Assembly (NCBI RefSeq): GCF_038502225.1
Contig: NW_027195502.1
Location: 111,655 to 175,654 of the forward strand
Origin: Cherax quadricarinatus
Taxonomy: Eukaryota; Arthropoda; Malacostraca; Decapoda; Parastacidae
Reading direction: 5' to 3'
DNA length: 64,000 nucleotides
This document shows, in pieces, positions 43,682 to 57,800 of the stretch. The position numbers and the translations under genes were made by a program. Each line of letters opens with the position of its first letter. Position 1 is the stretch's first letter. A model generated the notes under the pieces. That model was not told where the DNA came from and ran no database searches. It worked only from the letters and a program-made list of their open reading frames with translations.

Positions 43682-46600
43682 ACACACTACAGGCTTACAG
43701 GAGACACTGCAGTTTTGCAAGACACACTTAGACTCTTACAAAACACACTACAGTCTTACTAGATAGACTACAGTCTTACAAGACAAAATACAGTCTTACA
43801 AGACACACTACAGTCTTACAAGACACACTACAGTCTTACAAGACACACTACAGTTTTACAAGACACACTACAGTCTAACAAGAGACAATGAAGTCTTACA
43901 AGACACACTACAGTCTTACAAGACACACTTCAGTATTACAAGACACACTGCAGTCTTGCAAGACACACTACAGTCTTACAAGACACACTACAGTCTTACA
44001 AGACACACTTCAGTATTACAAGACACACTGCAGTCTTGCAAGACACACTACAGTCTTACAAGACACACTGCAGTCTTAGAAGACACAAGACTTGCAAGAC
44101 ACACTACAGTCTTAAAAGACACACTGCAGTCTTACAAGACACACTACAGTCTTACAACACACACTACAGTCTTACAAGACACACTACAGTCTTACAAGAC
44201 ACACTACTGTCTTACTAGACACACTACAGTCTTACAAGACACACTACAGTCTTACAAGACACACTACAGTCTTACAAGACACACTACAGTCTTACAAGAC
44301 ACACTGTTGTCTTACAAGACACACTACTGTCTTACTAGACACACTACAGTCTTACAAGACACACTACAGTCTTACAAGACACACTACAGTCTTACAAGAC
44401 ACACTACAGTCTTACAAGACACACTGTAGTCTTACAAGACACACTACTGTCTTACAAGACACACTAGAGTCTTACAAGACACACTACAGTCTTACAAGAC
44501 ACACTACAGTCTTACAAGACACACTTGAGTCTTACAAGACACACTACAGTCTTACAAGACACACTGTAGTCTTACAAGACACACTACAGTCTTACAAGAC
44601 ATAATACAGTCTTACAAGACAATCTACAGTATTACAAGACACACTGCAGTCTTACAAGACACAGACACACTGCAGTCTTACAAGACACAATGCAGTCTTA
44701 CAAGACACACTACAGTCTTACAAGACACACTACAGTCTTACAAGACACACTAGAGACTTGCAAGACACACTGTAGTCTTACAAGACACACTACAGGCTTA
44801 CAGGACACACTACAGTTTTACAAGACACACTACAGTCTTACAAGGCACACTACAGTCTTACAAGACACACTACAGTCTTACAAGAGACACTGATGTCTTA
44901 CAAGACTCACTACAGTATTACAAGACACACTACAGTATTACAAGACAAACTGCAGTCTTGCAAGACACACTACAGTCTTACAAAACACACTGCAGTCTTA
45001 CAAGACACAAGACTTGCAAGACACACTACAGTCTTACAAGACACACTGTAGTCTTACAAGACACACTACAGTCTTACAAGACATACTACAGTCTTACAAG
45101 ACACTCTACAGTATTACAAGACACACTGCAGTCTTGCAAGACACACTGCAGTCTTACAAGACACACTGCAGTTTTACAAGACACACTACAGTCTTACAAG
45201 ACACACTACAGTCTTACAAAACACACTAGAGACTTACAAGACACACTGTATTCTTACAAGACACACCACAAGCTTACAGGACACACTACAGTTTTACGAG
45301 ACACACTATAGTCTTACAAGGCACACTACAGTCTTACAAGACACACTACAGTCTTACAAGAGACACTGAAGTCTTACAAGACACACTACAGTCTTACAAG
45401 ACACACTGCAGTATTACAAGACAAACTGCAGTTTTCAAGACACACTACAGTCTTACAAAACACACTGCAGTCTTACAAGACACATGACTTGCAAGACACA
45501 CTACAGTCTTACAAGACAGACTGCAGTCTTACAAGACACACTACAGTCTTACAAGACACACTACTGTCTCACAAGACACACTACAGTCTTACAAGACACA
45601 TTACTGTCTTACTAGACACACTACAGACTTACAAGACACACTACAGTCTTACAAAACACAGTCTAGTCTTTACAAGACACACTTCAGTCTTACCAGGCAC
45701 ACTACAGTCTTACAAGACACACTACAGTCTTACAAGACACACTACAGTCTTACAAGACACACTACAGTCTTACACGACACACTGTAGTCTTACAAGACAC
45801 ACTACAGTCTTACAAGACACACTGTAGTCTTACAAGACACACTACAGTCTTAGAAGACATACTACAGTCTTTAAAGACACTCTACAATATTACAAGACAC
45901 ACTGCAGTCTTGCAAGACATACTGCAGTCTTGCAAGACACACTGCAGTCTTAAGAGACACACTACAGTCTTACAAGACACACTGCAGTCTTGCAATACAC
46001 TCTTCAGTCTTACAAGACACACTACAGTCTCACAAGACACACTGCAGTCTTACAAGCACCCTACAGTCTTACAAGACACACTGTAGTCTTACAAGACAAA
46101 CTACTGTCTTACAAGACGCACTACAGTCTTACAAGGCACACTACAGTCTTACAAGACACACTACAGTCTTACAAGAGACACTGAAGTCTTACAAGACACA
46201 CTGCAGTCTTACAAGACACAATACTGTATTACAAGACACACTGCAGTCTTGCAAGACACACTACAGTCTTACAAGACACAAGTCTTGCAAGACACGTTAC
46301 AGTCTTACAAGACACACTGCAGTCTTACAAGACACACTGCAGTCTTACAAGACAGACTGCAGTCTTACAAGACACACTACAGTCTTACAAGACACACTAC
46401 TGTCTCACAAGACACACTACAGTCTTACAGGACACACTACTGTCTTACTAGACAAACTACAGACTTACAAGACACACTACAGTCTTACAAAACACAGTCT
46501 AGTCTTTACAAGACACACTTCAGTCTTACAAGGCACACTACAGTCTTACAAGACACACTACAGTCTTACAAGACACACTACAGTCTTCCAAGACACACTA

Positions 46601-46850
46601 CAGTGTTACAAGACACACTGTAGTCTTACAAGACACACTACAGTCTTACAAGACACACTGCAGTCTTACAATACACACTGCAGTCATACAAGACACACTA
46701 CAGTCTCACAAGACACACTGCAGTCTTACAAGCGCCCTACTGTCTTACAAGACACACTGTAGTCTTACAAGACAAACTACTGTCTTACAAGATGCACTAC
46801 AGTCTTACAAGGCACACTACAGTCTTACAAGACACACTACAGTCTTACAA
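43682..46850 (+). repeat. Satellite B higher-order unit, copy 2 (block P)
   Basis: Near-copy of 39421-42490. The offset is 4261 bp at the start and 4361 bp after an extra 100-bp (five-monomer) duplication near 43930-44030. Very few differences are visible. It ends where sequence quality collapses at about 46850. Its later half matches about 51850-53755 at an offset of 6903 bp. Confidence 0.82.
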
Positions 46851-49800
46851 CGACAGCCCTTCAAGACACACTGCAGTCCTTTCAAACCACAGTCCCCCCA
46901 AGACCAAATCAGTCTTACAAGAAACACTACGTCTTAAGACACACTCGTTTTCCCAAAACACACTGTTGTCTTTCAAAACAATAAAGTTTTACCCAAAAAA
47001 CTCAGCTTACAAGACACACTACAGTCTTACAAAAAGGTCTAAATCTTTTCAAGACCAAATTTCAGTCTTCAAGGACACTACATTTACAAGGCACCCACAG
47101 TCTTAATACACTTACAGTCTTCCCAAAAACATACAGTCTTGAAAAACACACTTTTCTTTTAAGACACACTTTCAGTCTTTTAAACACATCAAAATCTTTC
47201 AAACCACTGGTTTCAAAAACCCAAAAAATTTAAAAACCCCTAGGTTTTCAAACACACTGCAATCTTAAAACACTTTCGTCTTTTCAAGAAAACTAAGTCT
47301 TTGTTAAAACAAATACGTCTTACAAGACACTACGTCTTACAAGGCACACTCCCGCCCTTAAAAAACACACTACGTCTTAAAAAGAAACTAAGTCTTACAA
47401 CACAATCAGTCTTTTTAAAAACACAAAAAAATGTTTAAAACACACTCAAATCTTCAAGACACACTCTATCTTAATAAAAACACAAAAGTCTTCAAGAAAC
47501 CCACAGTCTTCAAGACCACTAGTCTTCAAGACACACTCAGTTTTTGGGAAAACACAGTCTACCCCAAAAAACACTAACGTCTTACAAGGAAAATTTCAGT
47601 TTTTTTAAGACACACTCGTCTTACAAAAAACTAAGTCTACAAAACACAGTCTAGTCTTTTCAAGACACACTTTCACCCTTTAAAGGCCCCAAATTTCAGT
47701 CTTAAAGACACTACAGTCTTTCAAGAACACTCATCTTCAAACACCTGGGCTTAAAACACCTACAGTTTTACAAATTTTAATTTTAAAATCTTTAAAAACC
47801 AAATAGTTAAAGACACACTCAGTCTTAAAACAACCCTTGTCTTACAAGACGCACTACACTTTCAAAACCAATACAGTCTTCAAGACACACTAAGTTTACA
47901 AAAACACTGAATTTTCAAGACACACTCAGTCTTACAAGACACAATACGTTTTACAAGGCACAATCAGTCTTTTTAAAAAACACTACGTCTTCCCAAAACA
48001 CAAGCTTCAAAAACACCTTTCCCGTTTTTAAAGACACACTCAAATTTACAAGGACACACGCAGTTTTTTAAAAACAACTAGTCTTTAAAAAACACACCAC
48101 AGTCTTTTTCAAGACACACTACTTCTTACAAAACACACTAAAAGTCTTCAAGGGCACACTACGGTTTTTTTACAAACCACAGCTTACAAGACACACTTAA
48201 ATCTTCAAACAAGTCTAGCCTTTCAAGACACACCTAAATCTTTCGGCAACTACAGTCTTACAAGACACACCAAGTCTTTACAAGACAACTAAGGGCTTCC
48301 CAAAACACCCCAGTCTTACAAGACACACTGGTCTTAAAAACAAAATACAAATCTTAAAAAAGAAAAACACTGCAAAATTTTTAAATACACCTTTCAGTCA
48401 TTAAAAACACACTTGGGCTTACAAGACACACTCAGTCTTACAAGGAAAGCATTGTCTTAAAAGACACACTGAGTCTTAAAAAAAAACTTGGGGCTTACAA
48501 GAGCACTACAGTCTTAAAGGCACACTACAGTCTTTCAAGACACACTACAGTCTTAAAGAGACACTGAAGTCTTCAAATTTCACTGAGTCTTACAAGACAC
48601 AAAAACGTTTTTAAAAAATTTCCTGCAGCCCCCAAAAACACTACAAAATCTTTTAAAAAACAAGGGCTTTCAAGACACACAAAGGCCCACAAACACAATT
48701 CAAAATCTTTTCAAGACACACCTTCCCCGCTTACTTCAAAACACACTACAGTCTTTTAAAAAACACTACGTCCCCACAAGACACACTACAGTCTTAAAAC
48801 CACTACGTCTTACAGACAAACTTAAGGCCTTTACAAGACCACTAACAGTCTTACAAAAAAACATTAGTCTTTTCAAGACACACTCAGTCTTAAAGGCAAC
48901 TACAGTTTTTAAGACACCTACAATTTACAAGACACTCAAATCTTTGCATACCCAAATCTTCAAGACACACTGGTCTTACAAAACACACTACAGTCTTTTT
49001 TAAACACACTGGGAGTCTTACAATTTAAATTTTTCAGCCCACAAGAAATACCCAGTCTCACAAGACACACTGCAGTCTTACAAGCACCCTACGTTTCAAG
49101 ACACACTGTAGTCTTACAAGACAAAAAACTGGGCTTACAAGATGCACTACAGTTCCTTAAAGGAAAATTAAACCTTTTCAAGACACACTACAGTCTTAAA
49201 AAACTGAAGTCTTACAAGACACACTGCAGTCTTACAAGACACAAACTGTATTAAAAACACTGCAGTCTTGCAAGACACACCACAGTCTTCAAGACACAAG
49301 TCTTTCAAGACACCTTAAAGTCTTCAAAACACATCAGTCTTGCAAATAGTTTGGCCCCCTCAGTCTTACCAAAACACACTACAAAATCTTCAAGAAATTG
49401 CCCAAAGAAAACTACAGTTTTTACAAACACACTACGTCTTTTGAAAACTTAAAACTTACAAAAACCAAATACAGTTTATAAATACATTAAATTTTTTTAA
49501 AGAAAACCCCCAGTCTTAAAGGAAACTAAGTCTTTAAGACACCTACAATTTAAAGAAATTTCCCGGCCCCCAAAAAAACTCAGTCCCCCAAGACACACTG
49601 AGTCTTCAAGACACACTACAGTCTTACAAGACAACTGCAGTCTTTCAATACACCTGCAGTCTTTCAAGACACACTACAGTCTCACAAGACACACTGGTCT
49701 TACAAGCAACCCCCTAGTCTTAAAAAACACATTAGTCTTAAACAAACTACTGTCTTTTTTAAAAAGCACTACAGTCTTGGGAAAAGGGACACTCAGTCTT

Positions 49801-51850
49801 ACAAGACACACTCAGTTTTTTAAAAAGACACTGGGAAATTTAAAGACACACTGCAGTCTTACAAGACACAATACTGTATTGGAAGAACACTGCAGTCTTG
49901 CAAGACACACTACGTCCTTTTAAGACAAGTCTTGTAAGACACGTTACAGTCTTTTAAGACACACTGCAGTCTTAAAGACACACTGCAGTCTTTTTTAAAA
50001 AAGACTGGGCCCAAAAAACACTTGGCCCGTCTTACAAGACACACTACTGTCTCACAAGACACTTTCAGTCTTACAGGGGCACACTACTGTCTTACTAGAC
50101 AAAAATACAGACTTACAAGACACACTACAGTCTTCAAAACACAGTCTAGTCTTTACAAGACCACTTCTAAATCTTGGTTTAAAGGGACACCACAGTCTTA
50201 CAAGAACACTCAGTCTTGGGAAGACACACCACAGTCTTCCAAAACACACTCAGTCTTAAAGACACACTGTAGTCTTACAAAAACACACTACAGTTTCCCA
50301 AACACACTGAGTCTTACAATACACACTAGCCCTACAAGAAAAACAGTCCTCCCAAAACACACTGCAGTCTTAAAGACCCTAATGTCTTACAAGACACACT
50401 GTAGTCTTACAAGACAAACTACGTCTTAAAAATGCACTAAATCTTACAAGGCAACTACAGTCTTAAAGACACACCAGTCTTACAAGAGACATTAAGTCTT
50501 ACAAGACACACTGCAGTCTTACAAGAACAATACTGTATTAAAGAACCCCCTGCAGTCTTGGTAAGAAAACACTTTAAAAAAGTCTTAAAAGACACAACAA
50601 GTCTTCAAGAAAAACGGGTAAACCCGTCTTAAAGACAACTGCGTCTTACAAGACACACTGCAGTCTTACAAGACCACTACGTCTTACAAGAAAAAACCAA
50701 GGCCCCCCAGGCACACTACGTTTTAACACACTCGCTTACAAAAAACACTAAGTCTTACAAAACACAGTCTAGTCTTACAAGAAACCAAGTCTTTCAAGGC
50801 CCACTACAGTTTTAAGACACACAATTTTTTACAAGAACACTACATTTCCCAAAATACACTCAGTCTTACAAATACACTTAAATCTTACAAGAACACTACA
50901 AAATCTTGAAGACACACTCGTCTTACAAAACACTCAGTCTTTTAAAAAACCACAGTCTTTTTAAGGGCCACTGCACTTTCCCCCCTTTTTCAAAACCCAT
51001 TAAATCTTACAAGACAAACCAATGTCCTTTAAAAGACTCAATCTTCAAGGCACACTACAGTCTTAAAAAAACACACTACAGTCTTACAAGGACAATTTGG
51101 CTTAAAGACACACTTCGTCTTCCAAACACAATACGTTTACAAGGGCACACTCGTCTTTTAAACACACAGTCTTACAAGGCACAAGTCTTCAAAACCACCA
51201 GTCTTAAAGACACACTTGTCTTAAAGACACACCAAGTCTTACAAGTCCACTAAGTCTTACAAAAAACACTAAGTTCCCTAACACACACAGTTTTCAAGAC
51301 CACTCGTCTTACCAAAACACACTGAGTCTTACAAAAAAAGTCTAGCCCTTCAAGACAACACTACAGTCTTACAAGGTCCCCACAGTCTTACAAGACACAT
51401 AAATTTTTAAAGAATATACCTTACAAAACACATCAGTCTTTTCAAACACCTCAGTCTTAAAGGAAACTACAGTCTTCAAGACACAAAAACGTCTTACAAG
51501 ACACACTCAGTCTTGGTTAAAAAAAGGGCCCCGTTTTAAAGACCACTTAACTTTTTCAAAACCCCCCTCAGTCTTACAAACACACTAAGGGTTAAGGAAA
51601 AACTGCAATTTTGCAAGACACACTTTAATCTTACAAAAAACCCACAGTCTTCAGGTACAATAAGTCTTAAAACAAAAATACGTCTTGTTTAAAACACACT
51701 ACAGTCTTAAAGACACAATTACGTCTTAAAGACACACAAGGGGTTTTACAAGGCACATAAAGTCTTAAAAAAACAATTTAAATCTTACAAGACACACTAC
51801 GTCTTAAAGACAAAATTCAGTTAAAGACACTCCGCCCTTTTAAAACACAC
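46851..51850 (+). repeat. Satellite B with heavily degraded sequence
   Basis: Still recognisably satellite B (AGTCTTACAAGACAC fragments throughout), but monomers have lost bases and carry runs such as AAAAA, TTTTT, CCCC and GGGG that the clean array never shows. Landmarks of blocks P and Q remain in order, for example the AGCACCCTAC-type monomer near 49085 and the tail of a P start near 51575. Both edges are abrupt. I read this as unpolished consensus rather than true decay. No gene or RNA can be supported here. Confidence 0.8.
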
Positions 51851-54800
51851 AGTCTTACAAGACACACTACAGTCTTACAAGAAACACTATAGTCTAACAA
51901 GACACACTTGAGTCTTACAAGACACACACTACAGTCTTACAAGACACACTGTAGTCTTACAAGACACACTACAGTCTTACAAGACATACTACAGTCTTAC
52001 AAGACACTCTACAGTATTACAAGACACACTGCAGTCTTGCAAGACACACTGCAGTCTTACAAGACACACTGCAGTTTTACAAGACACACTACAGTCTTAC
52101 AAGACTCACTACAGTCTTACAAAACACACTAGAGACTTACAAGACACACTGTATTCTTACAAGACACACCACAAGCTTACAGGACACACTACAGTTTTAC
52201 AAGACACACTATAGTCTTACAAGGCACACTACAGTCTTAAAAGACACACTACAGTCTTACAAGAGACACTGAAGTCTTACAAGACACACTACAGTCTTAC
52301 AAGACACACTGCAGTATTACAAGACAAACTGCAGTTTTCAAGACACACTACAGTCTTACAAAACACACTGCAGTCTTACAAGACACATGACTTGCAAGAC
52401 ACACTACAGTCTTACAAGACAGACTGCAGTCTTACAAGACACACTACAGTCTTACAAGACACACTACTGTCTCACAAGACACACTACAGTCTTACAAGAC
52501 ACATTACTGTCTTACTAGACACACTACAGACTTACAAGACACACTACAGTCTTACAAAACACAGTCTAGTCTTTACAAGACACACTTCAGTCTTACCAGG
52601 CACACTACAGTCTTACAAGACTCACTACAGTCTTACAAGACACACTACAGTCTTACAAGACACACTACAGTCTTACACGACACACTGTAGTCTTACAAGA
52701 CACACTACAGTCTTACAAGACACACTGTAGTCTTACAAGACACACTACAGTCTTAGAAGACATACTACAGTCTTTCAAGACACTCTACAATATTACAAGA
52801 CACACTGCAGTCTTGCAAGACATACTGCAGTCTTGCAAGACACACTGCAGTCTTACGAGACACACTACAGTCTTACAAGACACACTGCAGTCTTGCAATA
52901 CACTCTGCAGTCTTACAAGACACACTACAGTCTCACAAGACACACTGCAGTCTTACAAGCACCCTACAGTCTTACAAGACACACTGTAGTCTTACAAGAC
53001 AAACTACTGTCTTACAAGACGCACTACAGTTTTACAAGGCACACTACAGTCTTACAAGACACACTACAGTCTTACAAGAGACACTGAAGTCTTACAAGAC
53101 ACACTGCAGTCTTACAAGACACAATACTGTATTACAAGACACACTGCAGTCTTGCAAGACACACTACAGTCTTACAAGACACAAGTCTTGCAAGACACGT
53201 TACAGTCTTGCAAGACACACTGCAGTCTTACAAGACACACTGCAGTCTTACAAGACAGACTGCAGTCTTACAAGACACACTACAGTCTTACAAGACACAC
53301 TACTGTCTCACAAGACACACTACAGTCTTACAGGACACACTACTGTCTTACTAGACAAGCTACAGACTTACAAGACACACTACAGTCTTACAAAACACAG
53401 TCTAGTCTTTACAAGACACACTTCAGTCTTACAAGGCACACTACAGTCTTACAAGACACACTACAGTCTTACAAGACACACTACAGTCTTCCAAGACACA
53501 CTACAGTCTTACAAGACACACTGTAGTCTTACAAGACACACTACAGTCTTACAAGACACACTGCAGTCTAACAATACACACTGCAGTCATACAAGACACA
53601 CTACAGTCTCACAAGACACACTGCAGTCTTACAAGCACCCTACTGTCTTACAAGACACACTGTAGTCTTACAAGACAAACTACTGTCTTACAAGATGCAC
53701 TACAGTCTTACAAGGCACACTACAGTCTTACAAGACACACTACAGTCTTACAAGAGACACTGCAGTCTTACAAGACACAATACTGTATTACAAGACACAA
53801 TGCAGTCTTGCAAGACACAATACAGTCTTACAAGACACAAGTCTTGCAAGACACGCTACAGTCTTACAAGACACACTGCAGTCTTACAAGACACACTACA
53901 GTCTTACAAGACTCACTACAGTCTTACAAGAAACACTACTGTCTTACATGACACACTACAGTTTTACAAGACACACTGCTGTCTTACTAGACACACTAGA
54001 GTCTTACAAAACACAGTCTAGTCTTACAAGACACACTACAGTCTTACAAGGCACACTACAGTCTTACAAGACACTACAGTCTTACAAGAGACACTACACT
54101 CTTACAAGGCACACTACAGTCTTACAATACACTCTACAGTCTTACAAGATACACTACAGTCTTGCAAGACACACTACTGTCTTACAAAACACACTACAGT
54201 CTTATAAAACACAGTCTAGTCTTACAAGACGCACTGCACTCATACAAAACCCAATACAGTCTTACAAGACACACTAGAGTGTTACAAAACTCACTGCAAT
54301 CTTGCAAGGCACACTACAGTCTTACAAGATACACTAAAGTCTTACAAGGCACAATACAGTCTTACAAGACACACTACTGTCTTACAAGACACACTACAGT
54401 CTTACAAGACACACTACTGTCTTAATAGACACACTACAGTCTTACAAGGAACAATACAGTCTTACAAGGCACACTACTGTTTTACAAGACACACTACAGT
54501 CTTACAAAACACATTCTAGTCTTACAAGACACACCACAGTCTTACAAGGCACACAACAGTCTTACAAGACTCACTACTGTCTTAGAAGACACACTACAGT
54601 CTTACAAGACACACTACAGTCTTGCAAGACACACTACAGTCTTACAAGACACACTACAGTCTTACAAGACGCACTACAGTCTTACAAGACACACTGTAGT
54701 CTTACAAGACACACTACAAGCTTACAGGACACACAACAGTTTTACAAGACACACTACAGTCTTACAAGGCACACTACAGTCTTACAAGACACAATACAGT

Positions 54801-57800
54801 CTTACAAGAGACACTGAAGTCTTACAAGACAAACTGCAGTCTTGCAAGACACACTACAGTCTTACAAAACACACTGCAGTCTTACAAGACACAAGACTTG
54901 CAAGACACACTACAGTCTTACAAGACACACTGTAGTCTTACAAGACACACTACAGTCTCACAAGACATGCTGCAGTCTTACAAGACACTCTACAGTATTA
55001 CAAGACACACTGCAGTCTTGCAAGACACACTGCAGTCTTACAAGACACACTGCAGTATTACAAGACAAACTGCAGTTTTCAAGACACACTACAGTCTTAC
55101 AAAACACACTGCAATCTTACAAGACACATGACTTGCAAGACACACTACAGTCTTACAAGACAGACTGCAGTCTTACAAGACACACTACAGTCTTACAAGA
55201 CACACTACAGTCTTACAAGACACACTACAGTCTTACAAGACACACTACAGTCTTACTAGACACACTACAGTCTTACAAGACACACTACAGTCTTACAAAG
55301 ACACACTCAGTCTTTACAAGACACACTACAGTCTTACAAGACACACTACAGTCTTACAAGACACACTACAGTCTTACAAGACACACTACAGTCTTACAAG
55401 ACACACTACAGTCTTACAAGACACACTGTAGTCTTACAAGACACACTACAGTCTTACAAGACACACTGTAGTCTTACAAGACACACTACAGTCTTACAAG
55501 ACACACTGCAGTCTTACAATACACACTGAAGTCATACAAGACACACTACAGTCTCACAAGACACACTGCAGTCTTACAAGCACCCTACTGTCTTACAAGA
55601 CACACTGAAGTCTTACAAGACACACTGCAGTCTTACAAGACACAATACTGTATTACAAGACACACTGCAGTCTTGCAAGACACACTACAGTCTTACAAGA
55701 CACAAGTCTTGCAAGACACGCTACAGTCTTATAAGACACACTGCAGTCTTACAAGACACACTACAGTCTTACAAGACTCACTACAGTCTTACAAGAAACA
55801 CTACTGTCTTACATGACACACTACAGTTTTACAAGACACACTGCTGTCTTACTAGACACACTAGAGTCTTAGAAAACACAGTCTAGTCTTACAAGACACA
55901 CTACAGTCTTACAAGGCACACTACAGTCTTACAATACACTACAGTCTTACAAGACACACTACACTCTTACAAGGCACACTACAGTCTTACAATACACTCT
56001 ACAGTCTTACAAGATACACTACAGTCTTGCAAGACACACTACTGTCTTACAAGACACACTACAGTCTTATAAAACACAGTCTAGTCTTACAAGACGCACT
56101 GCACTCATACAAAACACAATACAGTCTTACAAGACACACTAGAGTCTTACAAAACACACTGCAATCTTGCAAGACACACTACAGTCTTACAAGACACACT
56201 ACAGTCTTACAAGGCACAATACAGTCTTACAAGACACACTACTGTCTTACAAGACACACTACAGTCTTACAAGACACACTACTGTCTTAATAGGCACACT
56301 ACAGTCTTACAAGGCACAATTCAGTCTTACAAGGCACACTACTGTTTTACAAGACACACTACAGTCTTACAAAACACATTCTAGTCTTACAAGACACACC
56401 ACAGTCTTACAAGGCACACAACAGTCTTACAAGACTCACTACTGTCTTAGAAGACACACTACAGTCTTACAAGACACACTACTGTCTTACTAGACACACT
56501 ACAGTCTTACAAGACACACTACAGTCTTACAAGACGCACTACAGTCTTACATGACACACTGCAGTCTTACAAAACACAGTCTAGCCTTACAAGACAGACT
56601 ACAGTCTTACAAGGCACACTACAGTCTCACAAGACACACTACAGTCTTACAAGATATACTACAGTCTTACAAAACACAGTCTAGTCTTACAAAACACAGT
56701 CTAGTCTTACAAGACACACTGCAGTCTTACAAGGCACACTACAGTCTTACATGACACACTACAGTCTTACAAGACACACTACAGTCTTACAAGACACACA
56801 ACAGTCCTACAAGACACATTGTAGTCCTACAAGACACACTACAGTCTTACAAGACACACTACAGTCTTACAAGACACACTACAGTCTTACAAGACACACT
56901 ACAGTCTTACAAGACACACTACAGTCTTACAAGACACACTGCAGTCTTACAAGACACAAGTCTTGCAAGACACACTACTGTCTTACAAGACACACTACTC
57001 TCTTACTAGACACACTACAGTTTTACAAGACACACTACAGTATTACAACACACAGTCTAGTCTTACAAGACGCACTATAGTCTCATAAGACACAATACAG
57101 TCTTACAAGATACACTGCAGTATTACAAAACAAACTGAAGTCTTACAAGACACACTACAGTCTTACAAGACACACTACAGTCTTACAAGACACACTGCTG
57201 TCTTACTAGACACACTACAGTCTCACAAGACACACTACAGTCTTACAAGGTATACAACAGTCTTACAAAACACAGTCTAGTCTTACAAGACACACTACAG
57301 TCTTACAAGGCACAATACTGTCTTACAAGACACACAACAGTCTTACAAGACACACTACAGTCTTACAAGACACACTACAGTCTTACAAGACACACTACAG
57401 TCCTACAAGACACACTGCAGTCTTTCAAGACACAAGTCTTGCAAGACACACTACTGTCTTACAAGACACACTACAGTCTCACAAGACACACTTTAGTCTT
57501 ACAAGACACACTACTGTCTTACAAGACACACTAGAGTCTTACAAGACTCACTACAGTCTTACAAGACACACTACAGTCTTACAAGACACACTTGAGTCTT
57601 ACAAGACACACTACAGTCTTACAAGACACACTGTAGTCTTACAAGACACACTACAGTCTTACAAGACATACTACAGTCTTACAAGACACTCTACAGTATT
57701 ACAAGACACACTGCAGTCTTGCAAGACACAGACACACTGCAGTCTTACAAGACACACTGCAGTCTTACAAGACACACTACAGTTTTACAAGACACACTAC

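Larger units (their letters stand above)
37781..46850 (+). repeat. Satellite B array, segment 1
   Basis: A 20-bp tandem array, consensus ACACACTACAGTCTTACAAG, unrelated to satellite A. Each monomer contains GTCTTACAAGAC, two 5-bp inverted arms around AC; a common variant, GTCTTGCAAGAC, is a perfect 12-bp palindrome. The consensus has no stop in any of the three forward frames, and all three encode the same 20-residue cycle because 60 bp equals three monomers. Distinctive variants (GGCTTACAGG, ACACAGTCTAGTC, AGCACCCT, 18-bp monomers) define higher-order blocks. Open frames here are by-products of the period, with no sign of a gene. Confidence 0.96.

Noticed and set aside
46851..51850. A novel diverged repeat family or small genes between satellite B blocks
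   Set aside because: Landmarks of blocks P and Q persist in order beneath the indels, so it is the same array with poor sequence.
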